Below are positions 1-5,519 of a DNA stretch of 9,019 nt, in pieces (the first letter of the stretch is position 1; the number at the start of each line of letters is the position of its first letter). The notes beneath the pieces were generated by a model. That model did no database searches. It was not told where the DNA came from and saw nothing but the letters and a program-made list of their open reading frames with translations. The position numbers and the translations under genes were made by a program. Source of the stretch: RUG760 sp045642205. Lineage in GTDB: Bacteria > Bacillota > Clostridia > Lachnospirales > Bianqueaceae. The DNA is taken from positions 1 to 9,019 of the forward strand of contig JAZUIK010000217.1 of the NCBI GenBank assembly GCA_045642205.1, written 5' to 3'.

Positions 1-188
1 TTATGATAAGAGATCAGAGAGGTGTGGATATCAAAATGAGCCAGTAAGGGTGCACTGGTACGGGTATCTTCACAGGCGATCACATCAGCCCCTTTCAGGG
101 TTTCGATCACTCGCTCGGAAATATCCCCCAGATTACCGATCGGTGTAGGGCACAGGACCAACCTGCCCTTTCCCGTCATCTCTTCCAT
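1..188 (-). CDS. rsmI: 16S rRNA (cytidine1402-2'-O)-methyltransferase, 5' part only
   Basis: RsmI methylates the 2'-O of C1402 in the decoding centre of 16S rRNA, using S-adenosylmethionine, in the cytoplasm. Only the first 62 codons are in the window; the gene runs off the left edge. The visible protein carries the family's N-terminal signature: PTPIGNLGDI at residues 14-23 and CEDTRTS at 39-45, followed by the conserved LISYH at 58-62 just before the edge. The start at 188 is chosen because a GGGAGG ribosome site lies at 194-199, five bases upstream; the next in-frame ATG, at 179, would be too far from it. The gene lies downstream of trkH on the same strand, separated by a structured repeat array. 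In Bacillus subtilis rsmI lies downstream of ricT, so its position here, on the other side of trkAH, is a rearrangement relative to that order. Family assignment is firm; completeness cannot be judged. Confidence 0.93.
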   Translation of the reverse strand, partial: MEEMTGKGRLVLCPTPIGNLGDISERVIETLKGADVIACEDTRTSAPLLAHFDIHTSLISYH

Positions 189-206
189 AGATACCTCCCA
201 AATATA

Positions 207-417
207 ATTCAAAGCATGGTTTCACGCGGCGCGTGAGACGTCTCAGGAAACTGAGGCCATCGCGGCCATATCTGCAATTAGCACATAGTCTCGTGCATAG
301 CACGAAACGGCTCAGGAAATTAAGACCGTCGAGGTCACGAATTTGATCAAGGCATAGTTTCACGCTGCGCGTGAAACGTCTCAGGAAACTGAGGCCATCG
401 AGGCCTCAGTTTCCTGA
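207..417. repeat. three tandem 69-base units, each a double hairpin
   Basis: The whole trkH-rsmI gap is filled by three gap-free copies with an exact 69-base period; equivalent points are 219, 288 and 357. Over the 49-base core, copies one and three differ at 3 positions, and copies one and two at 16. Each unit has hairpin 1 (9-bp stem, 3-base loop: 219-239, 288-308, 357-377), then the invariant CTCAGGAAA, then hairpin 2 (GRCC, 5-base loop, GGYC: 255-267, 324-336, 393-405). The divergent middle copy keeps its stems: A224-T234 and C225-G233 become G293-C303 and T294-A302, and G256-C266 becomes A325-T335. No transposase, direct-repeat flank or spacer pattern typical of CRISPR is present. It could be an intergenic palindromic repeat family, an RNA processing or stability element between trkH and rsmI, or a structured RNA; function unknown. 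Confidence 0.88.
381..417 (-). other. perfect 16-bp stem-loop covering the trkH stop codon
   Basis: Bases 381-396 and 402-417 are perfect reverse complements around a 5-base loop (397-401). In the trkH mRNA this would be a very stable hairpin holding the last three codons (Ser-Gly-Asn) and the TGA stop at 408-406. It is the third unit's hairpin 2 extended outward by 12 pairs. No T-run follows on either strand, so it is not a canonical intrinsic terminator. A role as a 3'-end stabiliser, or as a partial barrier between trkH and rsmI, is inference only. Confidence 0.8.
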
Positions 418-1854
418 TCTCCACGTCGACGGATTCATTGCGATCAGAAGCGGATAGATCTCCAGTCTTCCCAGCAGCATAGCCATGGAAAGGACGATCT
501 TGGAAAAACCGCTGTAAGTATAATAGTTGCCGGCAGGGCCAATCACGGCACCCAGACCGGGTCCGATATTGTTAAAGCAGGAGATGACCGCCGTAATATT
601 CGTTTCCATATCCATCTTATCGAAGGATACGAGCAGCAGCACAACGATCATGACTACCACATACAGTGCCAGATATGCCATGACACCATTGGTGGTACTG
701 TCATCGACCGTCTTTCCTTCAAAACGGATCACACCAACACTGCGGGGATGCAGCAGTCTTCGAAGTTCTCTCTTGATGCTCTTCCAGACCATGATGATGC
801 GGGCGATCTTAAAACCACCGCCGGTGGAACCGGCACAGCCGCCTACGAACATCAACAGCATCAGGATCGTTCTGGAGATCTGCGGCCAGAGGTTAAAGTC
901 CTCTGTTGCATATCCGGTGGTAGACATAATGGAAGCGGTTGCAAAGCCCGCCTTGGTCAGTGCATCACCAAAGCCGTTATGGGATGAAAGGATGTTAAAG
1001 GTAATGAACAGGGTCGCAGCCAACCAGATAGCTAAAAAGACATGCAGTTCTTCTGAATGCAGTGCTTCCTTGATATGTTTCTTGGCTACCAGATAATACA
1101 GATTGAAGTTGACACCAAAGACCAGCATGAACACCGTGATGACCCACTGCAGATACGTATTGTATCCCGCGATGCTGTCGCCCTTGGAACTGAATCCACC
1201 GGTACCGGCCGTTCCGAACATATGGATCAGTGCTTCATACAGGTTCATACCGCCTGCCAGGAGGAAAATGATTTCCAGCACACTGACGGCAATGTACAGA
1301 AGATACAGGATCTTAGCGGTATCTCTCAGTCTGGGGACCAGTTTACCAACGGTGGGACCGGGTACCTCCGCACGCATAACATGCATATTACGGTCATTCT
1401 GTGCAGGGACAATGGCCATCATAAAGACGATAACGCCCATACCGCCGATCCAGTGGGTAAAACTTCTCCAGAACAGGATCGCTTTACTCTTACTTTCGAT
1501 ATCCTCCAAAATGGAAGCTCCGGTAGTGGTAAAACCACTGACGGTCTCGAAGAAGGCATCGATAAAATTGGGGATCTCTTTGCTGAATACAAAGGGAAGT
1601 GCGCCTACAGCGGACAACACGATCCAGCTGAAGGCAACGATAACAAAACCATCTCTGGCAAAGATCGTCTTCACCTGAGGCTTGGAAAAATACATGAGAC
1701 CACCGCCTACGACTGCGTAGATAGCGATACTCTCCAGAAAGGCCATAAAACAGCTCTCTTTATAGATAAGAGCCACGATCAGCGGAAGCAGCATCAAAGC
1801 GCCGCCGATCAGCATGACCTCTCCGATCATATAGAGGATCATTCGGCGATTCAT
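406..1854 (-). CDS. trkH: Trk-type potassium uptake channel subunit TrkH
   Basis: Membrane subunit that conducts K+ inward and is gated by TrkA. At 482 residues it matches the usual TrkH length. The four pore-loop repeats of the superfamily are visible: GFTTTGAS near 107-114, FGTAGTGGF at 213-221, MSTTGY at 310-315 and NNIGPG at 428-433. The glycine-rich intramembrane gate segment GCAGSTGGGFKI is at 339-350. Hydrophobic stretches are spread across the whole length, as expected for the multi-pass fold, with M1/M2-like segments flanking each pore loop. The start is fixed by overlap with the trkA stop (TGATG) and a GGAGG about ten bases upstream inside trkA. The C-terminus ends PSTWRSGN; family members commonly end soon after a Trp-Arg of this kind, and here the last SGN and stop are supplied by the adjoining repeat hairpin. 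Function confident; ion preference (K+ rather than Na+ coupling) not read from sequence. Confidence 0.96.
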   Translation of the reverse strand: MNRRMILYMIGEVMLIGGALMLLPLIVALIYKESCFMAFLESIAIYAVVGGGLMYFSKPQVKTIFARDGFVIVAFSWIVLSAVGALPFVFSKEIPNFIDAFFETVSGFTTTGASILEDIESKSKAILFWRSFTHWIGGMGVIVFMMAIVPAQNDRNMHVMRAEVPGPTVGKLVPRLRDTAKILYLLYIAVSVLEIIFLLAGGMNLYEALIHMFGTAGTGGFSSKGDSIAGYNTYLQWVITVFMLVFGVNFNLYYLVAKKHIKEALHSEELHVFLAIWLAATLFITFNILSSHNGFGDALTKAGFATASIMSTTGYATEDFNLWPQISRTILMLLMFVGGCAGSTGGGFKIARIIMVWKSIKRELRRLLHPRSVGVIRFEGKTVDDSTTNGVMAYLALYVVVMIVVLLLVSFDKMDMETNITAVISCFNNIGPGLGAVIGPAGNYYTYSGFSKIVLSMAMLLGRLEIYPLLIAMNPSTWRSGN

Positions 1855-3230
1855 CAGTCCTTACCCTCCGCCACGATATCCGTCAGATCATGGATCTGAT
1901 GGTTGGCTGCGACAACAATGACACGGTCGCCCTCCAGGATCACATCTTCACCTCCGGGGATGATCAGCTTGGAATCGCGCAGGATACCACCCAGAAGGAT
2001 GTTATCCTTCATGCGCTTTCTCAGTTCGATCAAGGGAAGATCGACATATTTGAAACCGGGATGAACGATGAACTCGGAAGCCTCCACCTTGTCATCCATC
2101 AAACGATAGAGCATCTCCATCTTGCTTCCTTCGGAATTCTCGATAGCTCTTGCATAGCGGATGATCGAGTCAGACAAAAGACGTCTGGGAGATACAAATT
2201 CTTCCATTCCCAGCTGCTCTGCCAGATCGACAAACTCACTGCGGTCCAGCTTGCAGAGGGCTCTCTTGACATGATTCTTCTGGGCATAGATCGACATGAG
2301 CAGGTTCTGCTCATCGATTCCCGTCAGACTGACAAAGGCATCGGTCCTCTGGATTCCTTCTTCCTCCAGAAGATCACCCTTGGATCCGTCTCCATGGATC
2401 ATGACAGCCTTGGGAACCAGTTCACACAGTTCTCTGCAGCGCTCTCTATTCTGCTCCACGATCTTAACCTTAGTACCCAGCTTTGTCAGAGAATCTGCCA
2501 GATAATATGCCGTACGGCTTCCACCCAGGATCATGACATTTCTGGCTCTGTCTGCCAGATAACCCAGTTCCTTGAGAAGATTACCGATACCTTCGGTGGT
2601 GGAACCGAACATGATCTCATCACCGCTCTTCAGGACAAAGTTACCATCGGGGATCTTGACCGTGCCGCCACGATTGACAGCCAGGATCAGGTAATCACCC
2701 TTGATCTTTTTACGCATCTCCAGAAGGGACAGGCCGCTCAGGACGGACTTCTCCTTGATACGGATCTCGATCATCTCAAAACTGCGGCGGGCAAAGTACT
2801 CCGCACGGACACCCGTGGGCAGCTGCAGCATGTTGACCAGTTCTCCTGCCACCAGCTGAGAAGGCTTGATGAACATGGAAACGTTGGTATGCTGTTTGAT
2901 GAAAGCCAGCTCTCTGTCGGAGCAGTTGGGATCTTCAATACGTGCAACGGTATGATGCGCACCCATACGTTTTGCCAGGAAGCAGCAAAGGATATTGACC
3001 TCATCCTTGGGAGTCACGGCTACTAAAAGTCTTGCCTCCGGTGCACCTGCCTCCTCCAATGTGTCACAGTCAACGCCGTTTCCTACAACGGTCATGACAT
3101 CATAGATATCCGTAATACCACCGATCACATCCGCATCGATATCGATGGCGGTTACATCATGTCCTTCTTCCACAAGACTGCCGATCAGAGTGGTTCCGAT
3201 CTTTCCGCAGCCGACTACGATCACTTTCAT
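1854..3230 (-). CDS. trkA: Trk system regulatory subunit TrkA (two RCK modules)
   Basis: Cytoplasmic ring-forming protein that binds nucleotides and gates TrkH. The 458 residues hold two RCK_N plus RCK_C modules, the TrkA arrangement rather than the half-length KtrA. Module 1 has the Rossmann loop GCGKIG at 7-12 and an acidic strand-2 end at Asp30, followed by RCK_C at about 150-222. Module 2 starts near 231 with GGSRTA at 236-241, which departs from GxGxxG, and Glu259 at the strand-2 position; its RCK_C spans about 381-455. Module 1 is therefore the better candidate NAD(H)-binding site. RCK_C domains of related Bacillota K+ transporters bind cyclic di-AMP; whether either one here does is inference. 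First gene of a trkA-trkH operon; the start has only a moderate GGCAGG-like ribosome site about ten bases upstream, but the protein begins exactly where the Rossmann strand should. Confidence 0.96.
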   Translation of the reverse strand: MKVIVVGCGKIGTTLIGSLVEEGHDVTAIDIDADVIGGITDIYDVMTVVGNGVDCDTLEEAGAPEARLLVAVTPKDEVNILCCFLAKRMGAHHTVARIEDPNCSDRELAFIKQHTNVSMFIKPSQLVAGELVNMLQLPTGVRAEYFARRSFEMIEIRIKEKSVLSGLSLLEMRKKIKGDYLILAVNRGGTVKIPDGNFVLKSGDEIMFGSTTEGIGNLLKELGYLADRARNVMILGGSRTAYYLADSLTKLGTKVKIVEQNRERCRELCELVPKAVMIHGDGSKGDLLEEEGIQRTDAFVSLTGIDEQNLLMSIYAQKNHVKRALCKLDRSEFVDLAEQLGMEEFVSPRRLLSDSIIRYARAIENSEGSKMEMLYRLMDDKVEASEFIVHPGFKYVDLPLIELRKRMKDNILLGGILRDSKLIIPGGEDVILEGDRVIVVAANHQIHDLTDIVAEGKD

Positions 3231-3254
3231 CGTTGAATACCTGCCTGAAGTTAA

Positions 3255-3283
3255 TTTATATAATAATAGAAACGATTAGTCAT
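3255..3283 (-). promoter_or_regulatory. candidate sigma-A promoter for trkAH (proximal)
   Basis: Read on the minus strand: -35 ATGACT (3283-3278, four of six consensus), 17-base spacer, -10 TATAAA (3260-3255, five of six). Initiation would fall near 3248, giving a leader of about 20 bases that still includes the trkA ribosome site. The surrounding 3250-3300 is strongly AT-rich. The -35 is weak, so this is plausible rather than certain. Confidence 0.5.
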
Positions 3284-3345
3284 ACTATATCTATGATATT
3301 GTAGTCCCTGTCCCTCTTTTTTGCAACCAAATCCCGTTTCTTCCC

Positions 3346-3389
3346 TGCAAAAACCCAAGGGGATCTTCTCCGGGTTCCTTTGCATTTTT
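3346..3389 (+). terminator. terminator-like hairpin in the divergent intergenic region
   Basis: On the plus strand TGCAAA (3346-3351) pairs with TTTGCA (3379-3384), AACCC (3352-3356) with GGGTT (3372-3376), and GGGGA (3359-3363) with TCTCC (3367-3371, one G-T wobble), leaving a 3-base loop and small bulges; TTTTTG follows at once. This has the form of an intrinsic terminator ending one base before the tmk -35 box. Read on the minus strand, the inner stem is followed by TTTTT but loses the wobble pair, so it is weaker there. There is no plus-strand gene upstream in the window for it to end. It may block antisense transcripts from trkA, end a short RNA, or act as a leader attenuator for trkAH if the distal promoter is used. 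Confidence 0.55.
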
Positions 3390-3390
3390 G

Positions 3391-3419
3391 TTGAAAAAGG
3401 TCCGTAAAACTTTTATAAT
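3391..3419 (+). promoter_or_regulatory. sigma-A promoter of the tmk operon
   Basis: TTGAAA at 3391-3396, exactly 17 bases, then a perfect TATAAT at 3414-3419. Transcription would start near 3426, leaving a leader of roughly 77 bases before tmk. This is the best promoter match in the window and has no competing signal on this strand before the first gene of the operon. Confidence 0.85.
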
Positions 3420-3440
3420 AAGGTATTATCATTTTGGCAA
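3412..3440 (-). promoter_or_regulatory. candidate distal trkAH promoter overlapping the tmk -10 box
   Basis: On the minus strand TTGCCA (3440-3435, five of six) is followed by 17 bases and TATAAA (3417-3412, five of six). Its -10 shares four bases with the tmk TATAAT, so polymerase could bind the same AT core in either orientation but not both at once. A transcript starting near 3405 would have a leader of about 175 bases before trkA and would pass through the hairpin at 3346-3384. Confidence 0.45.
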
Positions 3441-3465
3441 CGCCCTGCGGCACTGCCGGATGGTT

Positions 3466-3479
3466 CTACCGATCGGTAG
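3466..3479. promoter_or_regulatory. 14-base palindrome in the tmk leader
   Basis: CTACCGATCGGTAG is a perfect inverted repeat lying about 40 bases after the predicted tmk start and 23 bases before the ATG. It could be a repressor operator or, in RNA, a 5-bp hairpin with a GATC loop, followed by a T-rich stretch (3480-3489). A second small stem, CGGC-ACT-GCCG, sits just before it at about 3448-3458. No known motif recognised. Confidence 0.4.
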
Positions 3480-3502
3480 TTTAACTTTTGTGAGGTTACC
3501 CT

Positions 3503-4129
3503 ATGAGTTTATTCATTTCCCTTGAGGGACCGGACGGTTCCGGCAAGACACTGCAGATGGATCTTCTGGAGAAAGCCCTGAAAGATGCAGGCTACAGTGT
3601 GGTCCGTTCCAGAGAGCCCGGCGGCACTGCCATCAGTGAAAAGATCCGTGATCTGATCCTGGACCCTGCCAACAAGGAAATGGATCCCCGTACCGAGGCC
3701 TATCTGTATGCCGCTTCCCGTGCACAGCATGTGGCGCAGCTGATCCGCCCCGCCCTTGAAGAAGGCAAGGTTGTTTTACTGGATCGCTTTATCGATTCCA
3801 GTCTGATCTATCAGGGTATCGCCCGTGGCCTTGGCATCGATGAAGTCTACGAACTGAATCGCTTTGCTACCGCAGGCCTTGAGCCGGATGTTACCTTCAT
3901 GGTCTATATCGACTACGAAGAAGGCCTTCGCCGCAAACAATCTCAGCAGGGTCATTCGCTGGATCGATTGGAGAAGGAAAAAAGTTCCTTCCACCGCATG
4001 GTCAATGAGGGATGCCTTGAACTATCCCGCCGCTATCCTCACCGTATCCGTCTCATCGACGGAGCCCGCTCTATCGATGAAGTCCACCAGGATATATGGA
4101 AGCAGACTCTGGAGCTTCTGCAGCAGTAA
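3503..4129 (+). CDS. tmk: thymidylate kinase
   Basis: Tmk transfers phosphate from ATP to dTMP, giving dTDP for dTTP synthesis in the cytoplasm. The 208-residue protein is the usual length. The P-loop GPDGSGKT is at residues 9-16, REPGG at 37-41, and the DRF motif with following DSSLIYQG at 94-105. A lid-type segment rich in Arg and Lys with DRLEKEK lies around 142-160. The start is supported by GAGG at 3492-3495, seven bases upstream, and by the protein beginning a few residues before the P-loop strand. First gene of the operon; darA follows after 56 bases. tmk next to darA and holB is the conserved order in Bacillota, and it supports the assignment of all of them. Confidence 0.97.
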   Translation: MSLFISLEGPDGSGKTLQMDLLEKALKDAGYSVVRSREPGGTAISEKIRDLILDPANKEMDPRTEAYLYAASRAQHVAQLIRPALEEGKVVLLDRFIDSSLIYQGIARGLGIDEVYELNRFATAGLEPDVTFMVYIDYEEGLRRKQSQQGHSLDRLEKEKSSFHRMVNEGCLELSRRYPHRIRLIDGARSIDEVHQDIWKQTLELLQQ

Positions 4130-4173
4130 ACTGCACGGCCCCGGGAATGCTTTATATATATATTTTCTTGAAA

Positions 4174-4178
4174 AGGAG
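4174..4178 (+). promoter_or_regulatory. ribosome binding site that fixes the darA start
   Basis: AGGAG lies seven bases before the ATG at 4186. The reading frame is open further upstream to an ATG at 4096 inside tmk, but that start has no comparable site and would add residues absent from the family, so 4186 is the correct start. Confidence 0.85.
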
Positions 4179-4185
4179 AACTGTT

Positions 4186-4512
4186 ATGAAACTCGTTATT
4201 TCCATTGTACACGACGAAGACGTTCAGAAATTGACTACAGCTCTCAACCGTAGCAACTTCCGCGTTACCAAACTCGCTTCCACCGGTGGCTTCCTCCGCA
4301 TCGGCAACACTACGATCTTTGTAGGATGCGAAGAGGAAAAGCTGGATGAAGTTCTCGGTATCATCCGTGAAAAGTGTCAGACCACCAAGCAGATGACCAT
4401 CGCTAACCAGCCCTACACCACCTCCGAAGGATATGTTCCTTATCCCATCGAAGTTACTGCAGGCGGTGCTACCGTATTCGTCATCGATGTTGATCAGTTC
4501 CACAAGTTCTGA
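4186..4512 (+). CDS. darA: cyclic di-AMP receptor, PII-like (DarA/PstA/YaaQ)
   Basis: Small trimeric PII-like protein that binds the second messenger c-di-AMP in the cytoplasm; its downstream partners are not well defined in general. The 108-residue length matches the family. The hallmark segment is intact: FRVTKLASTGGFLRIGNTT at residues 25-43, including the Asn24, Arg26, Thr28, Gly34-Gly35-Phe36-Leu37, Asn41 and Gly47 positions that line the ligand pocket in characterised homologues. The C-terminal GGATVFVIDVDQFHKF closes the fold; the variable loop lies at about 62-84. Its stop overlaps the holB start (TGATG). In Bacillus subtilis a yaaR gene follows darA; none is present here. Divergent neighbour of trkAH, whose RCK_C domains belong to a family that also senses c-di-AMP. 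Confidence 0.96.
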   Translation: MKLVISIVHDEDVQKLTTALNRSNFRVTKLASTGGFLRIGNTTIFVGCEEEKLDEVLGIIREKCQTTKQMTIANQPYTTSEGYVPYPIEVTAGGATVFVIDVDQFHKF

Positions 4513-5519
4513 TGAACGATTTTGCATCTGTCCTCGGCCATGAGGGCGTGAAGCACCATCTTATGACCGCCCTTTCGGACGGTCTGATCAGTCATGCATA
4601 TCTAATCGAGGGCCCCAGGGGCGTTGGCAAGAAAACGCTCTCACGGGCCCTTGTCCGTGCGCTTTTATGTGAGGAACCCGTCCATCTCCCGGATGGCGGT
4701 ATCGACAGCTGCGGCCATTGCCGTTGCTGTGAATTATTAGATCACTCAAATCATCCGGATGTGAAGATCATCCGACCTGCAGAAGAAGGCAAAGCGATCA
4801 CCGTTGATCAGATCCGTGATGAACTGGTCAGTGATATGCAGATCCTTCCTTACATGGATTCCTATAAGATCTATATCGTAGAAAGTGCCGACAAGTTGAA
4901 CGCCCAGGCGCAGAATGCTCTGTTAAAGACCATCGAAGAGCCTCCGGCTTATGGATTGATCCTGCTCTTGGCCGAGAATGAAACCTCGTTCCTTCCGACG
5001 ATCCTCTCAAGATGCATCCGCATCTCCCTTTCTCCTTTGCCTTCCGATCTGGTGATCCGGAGCCTGAGAGAAAGGAATATTCCTGAAGATACAGCCGCTT
5101 TGTGTGCTGCCTTCTCCCAGGGTTCCATCGGTGAAGCTCTTAAGCTCTGTTCCGATGAGACCTTCTCTTCCCTTCGAAGCGCTCTCTTTGATTTTCTTGC
5201 TTCCATTCCTCGTATTTCCCTGCTGCAGGTTTTAAACGGAGGCAAATTGTTTGATGAGTATAAATCCAGAAGAGATGCCATCTTTTCTCTGCTCAACCTC
5301 TGGTACAGAGATATCGGTGTCTACAGGGAGACCAAAGACGCCTCCAATCTTCTTCTGAAAGATCGCGAGGAGGATATTGCTCTCCTTTCCGATTATTATT
5401 CCTCTGAAAAGATTCTCCGGATCTGTGATCGGATCTCGGATACTTATAAAAAATTACAGGCTAATGTCAATCAACAGCTTGCCATCGATTGTCTGATGAT
5501 CGAGTTGAAGAACAGCTGA
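4512..5519 (+). CDS. holB: DNA polymerase III subunit delta' (clamp loader)
   Basis: Delta' is the stator of the clamp-loader complex that puts the beta clamp on DNA. The 335-residue protein has an AAA+ fold: P-loop-like GPRGVGKKT at 34-42 (Lys rather than Ser/Thr directly after the invariant Lys40, suggesting poor or no ATP hydrolysis, as is normal for delta'), a four-cysteine zinc module (Cys53, Cys67, Cys70, Cys73), the stretch SADKLNAQAQNALLKTIEEP around 124-143, and the sensor-1 LSRC motif near 164. The C-terminal third (about 210-335) is helical with little conservation, as usual for the collar domain. It begins inside the darA stop codon and ends inside the ricT start, and shows no recognisable ribosome site of its own, so translation probably depends on termination-reinitiation. 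The dnaX-encoded tau/gamma share the fold, but the length and neighbours favour holB. Confidence 0.94.
   Translation: MNDFASVLGHEGVKHHLMTALSDGLISHAYLIEGPRGVGKKTLSRALVRALLCEEPVHLPDGGIDSCGHCRCCELLDHSNHPDVKIIRPAEEGKAITVDQIRDELVSDMQILPYMDSYKIYIVESADKLNAQAQNALLKTIEEPPAYGLILLLAENETSFLPTILSRCIRISLSPLPSDLVIRSLRERNIPEDTAALCAAFSQGSIGEALKLCSDETFSSLRSALFDFLASIPRISLLQVLNGGKLFDEYKSRRDAIFSLLNLWYRDIGVYRETKDASNLLLKDREEDIALLSDYYSSEKILRICDRISDTYKKLQANVNQQLAIDCLMIELKNS

Noticed and set aside
201..206. TATATT on the minus strand as a -10 box for rsmI
   Set aside because: Transcription would start at the ribosome site itself, leaving too little leader, and no -35 is seen at the right distance.
133..363. Minus-strand GTG-started frame of 76 codons across the repeats
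   Set aside because: No ribosome site before the GTG, it overlaps the well-supported rsmI start in another frame, and its content is the hairpin repeat. Kept only as an observation about repeat frame.
207..417. CRISPR array
   Set aside because: Units are contiguous and diverged along their whole length, with no identical repeats separated by unique spacers, and no cas genes are present.
3250..3283. Ten-codon minus-strand frame starting ATGACTAAT upstream of trkA
   Set aside because: No ribosome site, and it coincides with the proximal promoter elements.
3231..3411. ydaO-type c-di-AMP riboswitch in the trkA leader
   Set aside because: Considered because K+ transporter genes often carry one, but I could not see its conserved sequence blocks, and the proximal promoter leaves only a short leader. 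An Rfam search would settle it.
4150..4163. TATATATATA-like stretch between tmk and darA as an internal promoter
   Set aside because: No -35 match at 16-18 bases upstream; the preceding sequence is GC-rich. Could be a weak promoter but unsupported.
4096..4185. Upstream in-frame extension of darA into tmk
   Set aside because: No ribosome site, overlaps tmk, and the family N-terminus is MKL-type starting at 4186, with AGGAG seven bases upstream.
5489..5518. TTG start ten codons upstream of the ricT ATG
   Set aside because: Lies inside holB without a ribosome site; the ATG at 5519 gives the same TGATG junction seen elsewhere and the family-like N-terminus.
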